A stretch of DNA of 64,000 nt from positions 38,406,911 through 38,470,910 of the forward strand of contig NC_052046.1 in NCBI RefSeq assembly GCF_015832195.1, in the 5' to 3' direction. A program made the translations under genes and the position numbers. Source of the DNA: Motacilla alba alba (lineage: Eukaryota > Chordata > Aves > Passeriformes > Motacillidae). This document shows, one piece after another, positions 1 through 12,605 of the stretch; the first letter of the stretch is position 1, and the number at the start of each line of letters is the position of its first letter. The notes under the pieces are model-generated. The model saw only the letters and a program-made list of their open reading frames with translations. It searched no databases and was not told the origin of the DNA.

Positions 1-2386
1 GGAAGAGTTTTGTTGGGTCTAAGCTGTAAATGAGATTCTAAAATCTTTTTCTACCCTTAATCCAGAAAGCAGGAAACAGTCCTTTTCTAGTTCTGCAGTT
101 ACTGGTGAGGATCATGTGTTTTTATTTTTCATCTACCAGTTCATAGGAGACAAAATGGTGTTCAGACTGCTTCAGATGAAAAGAAGGCTCAATTCTATTG
201 GAGAACAGTGAATTAAAATGACTGCTTAAACTGTGTTAATATAAAAAGTGCCTCATCACCTCCTATATGCCACTCTCCAAGGTGCACAGCTCTATCTTTT
301 CTTCTAGAGTAGGCGGATCTTACTATTAACCATGTACATGGGTAATGGCACCATTTGTTTGCAGGTTTTACATTTTATAAAAAATGCTGATCTCTGATAG
401 TAGAATCTTTCTCATAGTTATATGCAAAATATCTGAGATATTATGGAACCGCAGGTGTGGTCAAATGGGGAAAAACCACAGCTGTGGAATATTCCCTTTT
501 TTCCTTTGATGCTCTGTTGTTGCATGGTTTTAACCACGGTAAAATGTTTTCTGCTCTCACAGGAAGCACAGAGTCCTGTGATGTGAAAGAAAAAGGGAGG
601 GCAGGGGGAAGGTTTGTGTGGCATTTTGTGCAGGGGCAAGCACATGGCTCCCAATGTACTCTGGGGACACAGTCATTCAATTTGTACCATGCAAAGTCCA
701 ATCACAAGCTCATTAATCAGAAGTGAATGAACTCTCCATACCCAAGAGGTGGGGCAAGTGATGTGATTCCTGGAAGTAGCATCTCCTGGAATGCAAAATC
801 AGAAAGAAGAAATTCAAGCAGCTCCTCATCACTGATGCTTGCATTAAAGCAAGCTGTGAAGGAGAGGTAGAGGGTGAGGAATAGAGATGGGGATGGGTGA
901 GGAAAAGGAAGGTGGAGAGGGAGGTGGAAGAGGGAGAGGGAGAGAACATGCTCTTAACATGGTTTTTGGGTGCGGTTCCAGCACCTGCATTAGCAGCTAA
1001 GACTTGCAATTGACAAATGCATAGAAATAATTAGAGGACAAGCAATATCCGAGCTCTATAAAGCACCACCTTTACTCTGACCTTGCTTGATCTATATTGT
1101 GTTAGTGTATCTGCAGGATGTCTTAGAGGCACCAGGGTGCCATCAGGGTGCAACAGAGTGCAGTGGAATGCACAAATAAATTCTTCCACAAGCCACTCAT
1201 CCAGAGATTGCCAGACACAAAAAACATCTCCTTTCTATTTCTAAGTAGTCCTCCACTATATAGAATGGATCCCAAAGCCCTGGCAGCAGCTGCAGAGATC
1301 GAGGACACAGATTGATGTGCGACTGCATGCACACCACAGAAGTGTTTGGCTCTATATACTGCAACCGGCCAAGGCAGTAGGGGTCCTTCCTCCACTCCTT
1401 TAATTTGTTTTTGCCTTCTCACTCTGGAAAAAAGAGGTAAAACCTAGTGGTTTTCACTAAACAGGCACAGCATAGGAAGAGTTAAAATAAGAAAGCCTGA
1501 ATGTTTAATCTGCCAGAAACATATGAGAAGAGCAATCAAAACTGGGATAAATAGCTCTGAATGAGGTATGCCTGATTGCTTTAGACCATGCTGTTTGTCA
1601 GCCTTTTAAAATTCAAGTCGTTACCAGATGCTGATCTGCTATAATATTGTGATATTTTATCTGATTACACTTATGTGATTGTGCTATATCTGCTATTTGC
1701 CTTCCTATTTTTCCATGTATATTAAATGCAGGTGGTTTTATTATTCAGAGAGCTAGAAAGTGTTGACTGCTCTGAATATAAATGGGGATATTATATCATT
1801 ACCTTGCTCTGAAAGCAGAGTCATTCAGTGTGTGAATCATATGCAAGGTAACTAGTGGAGACACAATAAACCATAATGTCTTGAGAGAGAAAAAATGAGA
1901 AAGGGAGAAGGAGATAAAAATTTAGGGCATTGTTAAAGAAGGATAATCTTCATAATCCTAGTTGTTCTTTCAAACCACCATTTGATAATATAACCTTTAT
2001 ATTCAAAACTTTTTTTAAGTTCATTGAGTATCTCTTGGTGAAGCTATTGTTACATGGAACTTTATCAATAGTGAGACTGAATAAAAACAATATCGCCAAC
2101 CAACCAGGCATCTTAGCTGCTTCCAAAAAATGCAGAAGAGGCCCACACATTTCTGCAAGTGCTTGGTGGACCCTTCTTCTAAAAACATGTCTTACTCTGG
2201 GTACAGAGTTTTGGGATACCTTAGGAAGGTAGTCAGGAATCATTCACAACATATCTGAACAGCAGATCAGAGTAATAGGCAATCCAGGAATCCCTTTTTC
2301 TTGCAAGCAAGAAAATTCCCTTGAAAATGACACTAAATAGAAAGCATGGTAAATCCCACTGTGGTGATGCTTAGAAAAGTTACTGG
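1..2386. other. Intergenic, no gene seen
   Basis: AT-rich single-copy-looking DNA. Open frames here are short, lack splice-supported conserved protein and are not called. The only distinct texture is a purine-rich (G/A) low-complexity stretch near 857-948. From human synteny this should be part of the gene desert beyond the 3' end of CAAP1. Confidence 0.6.
857..948. repeat. Purine-rich low-complexity tract
   Basis: About 90 bases composed almost wholly of G and A on the plus strand, with irregular GGGAGA/GGTGGA units. It is not a regular microsatellite. No function is implied. Confidence 0.55.
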
Positions 2387-2860
2387 ATCATAGAAAGGCT
2401 GAGATTAGAGACACCTCTGAAAAACTAGCCTAGCTCCCTTGCTGAGCTAGAGTATTTTCTGAAGACAGTGTGCAGCTGCATTTTGGATATCTTCAGGGAT
2501 GGAGACTCCATAACCACTCTGAGAAACCTGTCCCATTTCTCAAAATCCCACATAGGAAAAAAGGGTTTTATTATGTATAAATTAATATTCCTGTCTTTCA
2601 GTTTGCGCCCATTACATCTTTTCCTGTCACTAGGCCTACATCTTCTTTACCTCCCCATGAGGTATTCATACATCTTGATAAGATCAGCCCCAGCCTTCTC
2701 TTTTTCAGATGAACAGTCCCAGCTCTCTCAGCCTGTCCTCTTAGAAGAGGTGCTCCAGCCCTCTGATAATTTTTGTGGTACCTCTCTGGCCTTGTTTCAG
2801 TGTATCCATGCTGCTCAGGGTGGGGGAACCCAGAACCAATCGCTCCAAGTGTAGTCATCT
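2387..2860 (-). mobile_element. CR1 LINE, 3' fragment, minus strand
   Basis: Read on the minus strand this ends in the CR1 3' terminus (complement of TCATAGAAAGGCTGAGATTAG at the left edge). The plus strand shows inverted CR1 landmarks such as CTCTCAGCCTGTCCTC and GAGGTGCTCCAGCCCTCTGA. It is 5'-truncated, as most CR1 copies are, and diverged, with no usable reading frame. The right boundary is approximate. Confidence 0.75.
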
Positions 2861-5800
2861 GTACATGCTGTTCTCTCCTTTGGCTGTTGTAGCATCACCT
2901 CTTGTAGTCCTGTTCAACCTCCAACAGCTGTGGCAGACAGATGAAGGCATATGCACAACAAACAAGTAAAAAATTAAAATAGCTAATGCCTCCCCATCCC
3001 TACCCCCATCAGTTCTGCTTGCAACCTTCAGGATGACACTAGGCCAGTCAAGTTCCCCAAAAAGGTTGCTGCACAAAACAGCCCCACCACCCCTGTGTTT
3101 ACAGGAATGATTTCAGAGAGTGTGACTAGGAGTCCAAAGAGACATGGAGTTGGCCAAGTGAACGGTGACTCTAGTAAAGCTGGATAACTTTATGTAGATG
3201 CTGGTGGGGCAGAGTTTAGAGAAGGCAGGCAGGCGAAGGCTCTACAATTTACACACATCAGCCATCAACTTTTCTGAAAATTAAAAAAGCAAAAAAATAT
3301 ATAAAAGGAGGACTAGGGGCTGCCAATGCAAAAGCCATGGATGAACAGTTCAGAGACACAGAAGCTCAAGAAGAAAATAAAGAAATACAAACATAGGAGA
3401 GAGGAACATAACTATTAGAGGTTGATTTAGGCTTGAAGGGTAAAGCATATCTACAACAAAAGAAAAGCAAGAATTAGTGCAAGGTGGAAGGTGGCAGAAT
3501 TTTGAGTAAAGGTGGCTTGAAATCTGAAATGAGGAAAGCAGAAATGCTCTCCACTCTGTAAAATGCACTTTTAGAACGCAGAAACCAAGAATACTTTGAA
3601 AAGAAAAAAAATAGGCAGACATAGTCCTCCAAATAGTGACAAGAGTCAGATGGGCAAATCACTGGCCTAAATACCTCTTTCATGAATCTTTACTGATTTT
3701 TTCTGCTTGGAAATTTTCAATAACAGCCTGTTGATATCAATATACAAGTCTGGGCACTAAAGGAGCTAACTTCCAAGCTTGAAGAAAAATGTGTGATTTT
3801 ATCACAAATATCACAGAATGTTATGTTGATAGAGCATCTGCTACTGCAGCCGTGTGGGACAGGGAAATCCTTGTTTTGAGTTCATATTCCTAAACTAAGC
3901 TTTTAGTCCCATCTGTGAAGAAGAGATTAAAGACACTAGACAACGTTAAAAGTGCAGAAAAAAATGAAAAGCACTTCACATTTAAGCAACTATATTTTTA
4001 AATGTTACAGAATGTAATTTTCAAGATTTTTGAAATTTTGATATTCATCATGTTTGAGCTCAGTTTCACTCCCTTCTCAAATTTCCTGCACAGAAAAGCT
4101 AACTACCTTTCCCTGATAAAAAGGTGTCTTGCTAATCACCATCTCATACATACAAATCTGACAAATGATGGGGGCGAAGGGCACAGGAAATGGAGGACAA
4201 AATTTGAAGGAAGTTCAAAAACTTCAAGAACTAATATTTGAAATGCAGTGTCAGTTCACAGTATAGAGGTTTCTGCAGGTAAAATACTTGCTGAACTGAA
4301 CTAGGGCATTTTTAGAATGGTTTATTTTCTTCTGTTAGCAGTTTTTTTGGAGGAGCACTGGTATTACTCAGCCTTCAGAAAGCAACTGCTTGAGCTGGCA
4401 CAGAGGTTCATTCCCATATCTGCTGGGTTGTAGCAACAGACTGAGGATTTAAAGATAAAATATGACCAAATGGAACAGCTCTTTCCTGTTATTTGACTTC
4501 TAAGATTGGGAAATAAAGGGAACATGGGACTAGATGAACTGTGTTTGGATGTTGATACAGTACTTTCATAATTTTCAGGTTTCAGCATTTTAAAGGAAAC
4601 TTACCTCAAAACCCACACCTAAATTTGTCTGGACAAAGACAATCTTTTACAGAATCTGAATGGCAGAGTTGGGAGTGAAAGACAGTAGTGTAAATTTTCA
4701 AAGGTACCTAGATACTCATGGAAGAGGAGCTCAGTCAGTTTTGATTTTATTTAAAGTCTTTCTTGTATAGCATTTTAGAGTGAAGAAATATTACATTTGT
4801 AAAAGCTGCAAATTATACTAAATGTAGAGGACCTGTAAATGTCAGTTAAGCCAAAATGAAGTCAAATCTCTTTTAGGAGATTAGAAAGACAGATTGGTAA
4901 GATTTATGACAATGCTCCTTATATGTATTTCTGCCAAGTGATGCACTCAACATTGGAGGCTTTCCTGAGGTGCAAATGTGTCACCACAAAGACCTAAGAA
5001 ACCACAACAGTTAATGTAATCCTGGGTGGAATGACATCAGATTTATTGGTCAGAGGGAGACATTTGAAATCTCTGGGTTTCAGATCCCACTCTCAACAAT
5101 TTTTCCTCTTGGTATAAAAGAAAATGGGAAGAGGAAGCTGGACAGTTCTCAGATGACTGTGACAGGCACAGAAGAGTTTGTCAATTTTTATTCACATTCA
5201 TATGCAATAATTTGCCTTCCCTTAGAGAAAAGTCAACTCATTTGAGAAAATTATATCAGAAGCAAAACAGCTTGAACAGTTTCTTGTCTTTCTCCTGCAT
5301 TTGTTTATATGCTAATTCTTGTAATAGCTCTGCTAAAAATACAACTTTGTTTTGATTGTTAAAGTGAAAAGAACATCACTACAAACAGAGCCTGCAAAGT
5401 TTTTCAGTTCATCCTTCCACCTTACAGAAAAGCCCCTCAGGCACAGTGTTACAAGGCCTGAATGAGCTCTTCAAATTATGCACACATTTTCCAGCTACAC
5501 ATTGTGAATTGTCTAAGTGCTGAGTTCCACTGCTGTGGCCAGGAGTGACTCTAGGCTGTATAGTATCAATTTTTGTTTGATGAGAAAGCTCAGTCAGCTC
5601 CTTCAAGAGATCTCTTCAGACTGCTGTGTGAATTTTACAAAGACTTAACCTGGTTCAGCATGTCCAGGAATGTCATTTTCCAAGGGTCTCAATGACTTTT
5701 GAGTAGTGACAATAGTCACTTTGTGACTTTTATCACTCAGGTCAACCTAGCAAGAAATTACTTCTGGAACTTTATCCATGATATAGCAACTTGATATGTT

Positions 5801-5911
5801 ACAGAAATGGTACATGTAGGAAATGGACTAACAATTCCTCTGCTGAAAACTCTCATTGGAAAAAAACAGATGAATGTACAGTTCCATGATGGACATTGGT
5901 ATGAGAATCAC
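2861..5911. other. Intergenic, nothing recognised
   Basis: About 3 kb of AT-rich sequence between CR1 copies. I see no conserved coding exon, RNA gene or recognisable repeat. Short open frames have no supporting splice sites or protein similarity. Confidence 0.55.
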
Positions 5912-6740
5912 AAATCATAGAATGTGCTGAGTTGGATGGGACCCATCAGGATCATCAAGTCCAGTTCCTGTTCCGGCACAGGACATCCCCAAGAGTCACA
6001 GCATGTGTCTGAGAGCATTGTCTAAATGCTTCTCAATCTCTGTCAGCCTTGGTGCAGTGACCACTTCCCTGGGGACCCTGTTCCAGTGCCATTGTTCTTC
6101 TGGGAGAACTTTTTCCTAATATCCAACGTAAGCCTCCCCTGACACAACTTCTGGCCATTCCCTTTGGTCCTGTCACTGTCACCACAGAAAAGAAATCAGC
6201 ATCTTCCCCTCCTCTTCCCTTCATAAGGAAGCTGTAACTGCAGTGAGGTCTCCCCTCAGTCTTCTCCAGGCTGAACAGACCAAGTGACCTCAGCCACTCC
6301 TCCTACGGCTTCCCCTCCAAATCCTTCACCATCCTTGTGGCCCTCCTCTGGACACTCTCTAACAGCTCAATGTCTTTTTTTCCATTGTGGCACCCAAAAC
6401 TGCCCCCAACACTCGAGGTGAGGCCGCTCCAGGGCACAGCAGAGCAGGGCAATCCCCTCCCTTGCCCGGCTGTGATTCTGTGCCTGATGCACCTCATGAC
6501 ACGGGTAACTCTCCTGACTGCCAGGGCATGGCTGACTCACATTCAACTCACAATTGACCACATCCCTTTCCATCAAGCTGCTCTTTAGCTTCTCATTCCC
6601 CTGTCCACACACACAACCAGAGTTGCCCCATCCCAGGTGTGGAATATGGCACTTGCCCTCGTTAAATTTCAGATCTTTGGAGATGTTAAGACACCATGTC
6701 ACAGTCTTTTGTTTCAGAGGAAATGTCGGTTTAAGGAGTA
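5912..6740 (-). mobile_element. CR1 LINE, ~0.8 kb, minus strand
   Basis: The left edge is the complement of the CR1 3' end (TCATAGAATGTGCTGAGTTGG, then ATCATCAAGTCCAGTTCC). It continues with inverted CR1 landmarks: TTCTCCAGGCTGAACAG, TGGCCCTCCTCTGGACACTC, GGCACTTGCCCTCGTTAAA. This is one of the longer CR1 copies in the window. It covers the 3' UTR and the end of ORF2, and is broken by stops and indels. The right limit is uncertain because a second CR1 piece follows at once. Confidence 0.88.
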
Positions 6741-6744
6741 CCAG

Positions 6745-7018
6745 AAGCTGAGGCATTATTCTCTGTGCTGTCCCCCAGTTACAGTGATACAACTGTTCAG
6801 GAAAGAATTTCCTCATATCTAATCAGTCTATCTAATTCAAACCTACTCCCAGTTTTCTCCTCCCTACTTCTACAGCTCCTGATGAAGATTCCCTCTCTGG
6901 CTTTCTTGCAGGCCACCCAAGGATACTGGAAGGTTGCTATGAGGTCTCCAGGCAACCTTCTCTTCTCCAGGCTGAAAAGTATCAACTTCCTCAACCTGTC
7001 TTCACAGGACAGGTGTTC
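6745..7018 (-). mobile_element. CR1 LINE fragment, minus strand
   Basis: A second partial CR1 segment in the same orientation, ending with TTCTCTTCTCCAGGCTGAA and CAACCTGTCTTCACAGGACAG. These landmarks already occur inside the preceding copy, so this is a separate insertion or a rearranged duplicate, not a continuation. Confidence 0.7.
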
Positions 7019-8703
7019 TGCTTATGTTTTAATATTTTATTAGCTTTTAAAAAATAAAAAAATGAATCAGTGTGACATAAAATTGTTTTATTACTAAAGA
7101 AATACGTCCTGCTTTGCTCACATCCTACCATCAAAGTACCTAAGCCAACCTTATTCCTGACCTTACTTAACTTTTTTCCATTTACAGATAAAGAAATTAA
7201 GCTGTCCACGAAATCTCTTGAAATGTCTTGTCTATTATACCTTCCAATCCCGCTACTACAGCTAGAGAGAGACTCATATTAAGCAGCTACTAAAATTAAC
7301 AATTTGTTGTGGAATCTATGATTCTCTCTGACCCTCTTGGCAAAAGGCAGGGATTCAGAGGAGAATCCTATTTCCTAAAGAGTGTTTAGTTCAGGCATAT
7401 TCACCAAATCAGTCCACTGAGCTCTCATGAACTATGGCAGTGGGTTTTCATGGAATGAAAACATTTATTTGAGGAAAACACTGGCAGCCAGTAAATTAAT
7501 CAATACTGGCCATGAGTTGTTTCTAATTTTTCTTTCAATAATTTTTGTGCAGCGAACTCATTCATTCAGTGTCCCATATTGTTTTCCAGTTACTCCTTTC
7601 CCAAGGGCAACCTTTGTTACCTCCATCTGCTGGTAAAAGGAAGGGTTTATTGTTTTTGTACATATGGACATATATGCTGAGCCTATATGAACACATGGGA
7701 ACCAGTAGTAGTGTGCTTTTATTCCTCTTTAGCCATATAGAAACAGACTTTTGTAGCTGTTAAAACCTTCACAAACCAACATTTCTGCTGCATTTCTGAG
7801 CCACAAAAAAACCTGGAGACCTGAAATAATAGCATGCCTAAAATTTGACAAAAGAAATCAGCCCTCCATTTAATTTTGCAGTATGACTAGCACACAAATT
7901 CAGGCAGTCTAATAAAGTATTTTTATCCATTTCTGAGTCTTTGCAGATAGCCCCTGAGACTTATATCTAAATATAACATCAGTGTATTCATTAGCAGTGT
8001 CAGCAAAATAAATATTTTCAGAAACAAAAATACATTAAATGTAAAGGAAATATTGAGTCAGAGCATCATACTGTATAAACAAGCACAACACAGTTCAGGA
8101 ATTTTTTATTTTTATAAGATAATCTATATATGCAAGTAATACATACAGTATGGAGAATGATAGGTCAGTCATTTGGAAATAATTGGTCTTATGTGGGAGA
8201 AGAGGACATGCTCCAGAAGGGGACAAACAACAAAGACTCTAATGAGGAGCATGCAGTTCTTAAAAAAAAAAAAAAGATGCCAAGCTACTGTAAACATGCT
8301 CCCTCAGTTTTTAATTCTTAACTAGTAGAAATATAGACTCTTTAATTCTTTTTAATGTTATTCACTATTTAGGCACTTCCTGATTAGCTTTCTTTCTGCT
8401 TGAAACTTTGTACCATCTGGGTACCAAAACATGTTTTGAACACTGTAAAGTAAAATATGTACAGCAGAAAGATTTTCTATACCAAATTTGGAGAAAAATT
8501 CTACTATACTCTACCTAAGAATACAGTCCTAAGAATTTATGAAAGTATATTTTTTCTAAAGCTAAATGCATATTGAAAATTTTCAGTTCTGTATTAAGAA
8601 CAACATTATATTAAAAACACCAAGAAATCTTTTTACCAACATCTTTGGAATTTATAACTTAGGTCACAAATCAAACCAATTCTCTGTAAAAAACAATATA
8701 TCC
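7019..8703. other. Intergenic, nothing recognised
   Basis: AT-rich, with no gene, RNA or clear repeat seen between the CR1 pair and the CTTT microsatellite. Confidence 0.5.
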
Positions 8704-8850
<147 letters not shown>

Positions 8851-11800
8851 CATCTATATAAAACCTCTGTTCAATATGGTCTATGCTTTTTCCCCATAGA
8901 CCATATAATATGTTAACAACCTCTAGCAGCTGCCAATAAAAGAGTTGTTGGCTAGAAACAACAAAAGTCCTTTCTTTTCTCAGTAACTGAGGGAGAGATT
9001 GAGCTTTTTAAAACTAGACTGTTCTTCTCCAACAGAGAAGGAAGAGAAAAAAAGATATGAAAGGGGCAGGATCAGGGTTAGGAAGAATATCTGGCACGTA
9101 AGGATGGTACTTCTAATATTTGCCTCCATATAAGCCTCAGGATTACCTCAAGAACTGGCTGTATTTTAAAGATGTAAGAAAAATTTCTAGTTATCTGGGA
9201 AGGCATATAGGGTGGTCCAAGAGATCAAAACATCAATAGCAAAAACCTTCATGGGGAGATTGAGCCATAACCTAAAACCAGAGAGACAGGAGCAAGGAGG
9301 CATGAGAAACAGGTGCAGGGAAAGTAAAAAGATAGTAACTAGTTTGAACGCAACTGCAGAGGCAACTGCCCTGAGGAAGTGTATGAGTTCTTTTACTATG
9401 AAAACCCCATTTGTATTTTCTGTAACAGCCCAACACCTCTAGTCTCAGAGGCAAGTCTGAAAGACCAAAATTAATATGCCAAAACAAGAAGTTTTATAGA
9501 TTATCAGTTTACCCATAAGAGAGTGTCAGTTTTCTCTCATAGGAATGAAAGAGGCAGTTCTGTCACCACCAACAGTAGACTGAGAGCAGAGCAAGACACC
9601 ATGAAGATACAGTGAAAAGGATACATGATGCCCATTTTATTGAGGAAATAAAGAATAAGATGGGAGCCTCAAGCCTAACATAGAACAGCAGCTAAAAAAG
9701 GATATTAATTCCAATAGTCAGCATGATGTTTGAGTAGCTTTGTGGACTGGGCTGCACATTTCTATGCCTTAGCTGACCAGCTCAGTAAAGGAGATCTTAG
9801 GATTGCCCTGCTCCACAGTGCAGTTCATTAAAATTCTCATTCATTCTAAATATAGAGCTTGAAATCAGGAAGAGTGAGGAGTTTTCACCATGGGCATACA
9901 AAAATAAAACCAAAGAGTTGACAAAAAATTCTGTGGATCCCACATCTAGGACAGATGAAATTCATAAGGAGGGACATTACTGCAGTAGGACATGCCTGAG
10001 TGGAGAAAATTAACAAGAAGTTATCACGGAGTGGAGAACAGATGTACTTTCTAGCTGACATGTGTGCTAATGCTAACAAAATAACGTTTCTAGTTCTCAT
10101 GTCCATCAGAGAGACCAGGATATGCAGAAGAAAGGGTCCACCAGGCTCCCCATGCACTTGGGGCTGGAGCACTGTTCAGCTGTGTTCCCGTCAGGCAGAG
10201 ACCCAGCAACAGTGCCAACGGGGCTTGGGACAGGCCTGAAGATAAGGTCCTGTGTCCTGCTGGGCACTAAGCTGAGCAAGGACAGAGAACCTGGAGATAA
10301 GGGAAAAATTTTTCTCCATGGGAGAAGCCACAGCTGGGCTGTGAATTTTGGGAGGTGTCGCTGTCTCCCTCCTTGGAGGGTTTGCAGCCCCCATGGGATA
10401 ATGCCCTGACTCAGTGACTGAGCCAGGTGGAGAGGGGTGGAGGGGGGTGAAGGCAGTTGGAGCAGAGACCTCCTGAGGTTCCTGCTGGCCTTAAGTATCT
10501 TATACTGATTCAATGTTCTGAAGTCAAGGAGGGCATCAGAATGCTAGAGAGGATTCCTGGAAGACCTGATTAGGGATGAATTAAGTAAGGTGCAGTGCAG
10601 TGCAGAGGAAGATTTTAAGGATCTCAATCTTTTTAATGTGTTAGAAGCAGTTAGTGTATGCCTTTATCACTTTTCTTAAGCACAACTTAGGAAGCACAAA
10701 CCCGGTAACAGAGGGCTCTTCAGTCTGCCAGAAGTTACAATAGGTTCCTATGATTGAGACAGAAGACAGAAGAAAAGCTACAGAAAGAAAAGGTATGGAT
10801 ATTTATAAAATTAACATAATTAAGTCAGGATTTGTGAAAATTCTCTGGTCTCAACAGAATGTAAGTAAGCTCAGTTACAGTTGGTATTTGAGCCTTTTAT
10901 TCTGAGAACCTTGAGCACTGAATAACTTTTTAAAAAAAAAAAAATCAACAGGGGTCAGAGGTTTTAGTCTTACCAAAAAAATTAGAAAATATGTATATCA
11001 GCCATTGGGTAAGAAGAGGTACAAATAAAGTCTCAGAAGAGAGCTTATAGAAGGAAAGAAACTTAAGTCCAAAGGAAACAAAAGTATGGAATTGCACAAG
11101 TGACAACTATAAGCTGGCATGATACAGAAGATTGAAAAAAGAGATACTTGCACTAATTCAGTTCATTCTGGCTTTGTTGTGACAGCTCTGTAGAGTTATG
11201 AAAAACCCACATGACCAGCAAATCAGGCATTATGTCTATAACTTTACAGCACACATGGAGAAGAAAGATTATGTGGAGTAGGAGCCATGTTTCTGTGTTG
11301 AGAACATGATGTGCCTCTTGTATTGTTACTGGGCAGTACCATTAGGCATTGTTGTCAAGGCATAACTACAGCATGACCAATGCTGATGCACAGGCAGAGC
11401 AGTCCTTTATTGCGTTCTGGACTTGAACCAATGTTGTGTAGGGCCTTACAGTTTCACAGCAACCGGATGGAAAGACAAATCAGAAGGTTAGATAAATGTT
11501 AGAGACAAATAACAGCCCGTATATGGTTAATATTTATTTTCAAGTGCAAACACAACAGAAAAGAGCAATAATTAGCTGAAAATGCAGCAAGAATACTTGT
11601 AGGCATAAAACACAGGTGTTTGAGGGAAATGTCACAAGTAATGAGTAATTTCAATATTGTTTGCAGGTCTGGTGCTAAGCTAAAAGCAGAAGCTAAAGTC
11701 AGAACTTGTTCTTACACCATAGTGACATTAAGAATATATTATAAAGAGTTTTCAGTGTTATCAGATTCACTCTTCTTTAAAGGACATAGAAAATAGCTAG

Positions 11801-12394
11801 CAAACCTTTTTCTTATTACAGCCAATGTTGGCTGTTGCTTTAATCAGGGGTGTTGGTCTGGCAAGTGAAGAGCTGTAACAAAGGAAAATGTAGAACTAAT
11901 TAAAAAAAATTAGAGTAGGCACAGTTTCTTGTTCAAAGAAGTTTCAAGATGCCTTCTGGGATTTGAAACTGCCTTTTGTAACACTGAAGCAGCCAAGTAG
12001 CAAGACTATTTTATCTAAAAACTCTACTACATTTGAAGTCATGTGCCTTGCCATGCAGATGGTCTGGGTAAGGTTTCTAAGAAAGAGCCATGCAACAAAG
12101 AGCCTGCCATAAGAACAAGTTCTGAACTTCCATGTCTTCTATAAGCATACGCTTCCAACCACCCTAATTATCTTTGATGAAATGGGTTTGGGATCAGTGG
12201 GGTTCTTCAACATCAAAAACCCGAAAGGAATCAAATTTTTTAAATTGCTGAGTATAAGCATCATTTGCCAATGACTAACAAATGCAGTCTGAATTATAAG
12301 CACAAGTTATAACAGCCCATAATTTCTCTTTGGCAACATCCCTCCAAGGCTACTCTATCACACTGCTGTTGGGCTATGTGATAGAAAGATCAGA
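8851..12394. other. Intergenic; GC-richer unclassified block at ~10,110-10,500
   Basis: Mostly AT-rich with nothing recognised. The segment near 10,110-10,500 is clearly richer in G and C than its flanks. It has GGTGGAGAGGGGTGGAGGGG-like stretches and an open frame of about 135 codons on the minus strand, with no similarity I recognise. It may be a degraded LTR or other repeat, but I could not classify it. Confidence 0.4.
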
Positions 12395-12605
12395 AAAGCT
12401 TTTGGCTGGAAAAGACCTCTAAGATCATGTAGTCCAACATTTGACTGATCACCACCTTGTCATCCAGACACCATGGCCCAATCATTTTGTGATCGCCTCC
12501 AGGGATTGTGACTCCACCACCTCCCTGGGCTGCCCATTCCAATGTTTACAACCCTTTCTGTGAAGACATTCCTCCTGGTGTCCAGAATTCCTTCTGATGT
12601 CCTGA
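12395..12605 (-). mobile_element. CR1 LINE 3' fragment, minus strand
   Basis: The plus strand reads AAAAGACCTCTAAGATCATG, TAGTCCAACATTTGACTGATC, then CCACCTCCCTGGGCTGCCCA and TTTCTGTGAAGACATTCCTCC. These are diagnostic inverted CR1 3'-end sequences. The copy is short and 5'-truncated. Confidence 0.85.

Noticed and set aside
6367..6816. 149-codon minus-strand frame
   Set aside because: It lies within inverted CR1 3' sequence and does not match a complete CR1 or host protein.
10106..10513. 135-codon minus-strand frame in the GC-richer block
   Set aside because: No similarity, no flanking splice structure, and several overlapping frames in the same GC-rich stretch. Kept only as an unclassified block.
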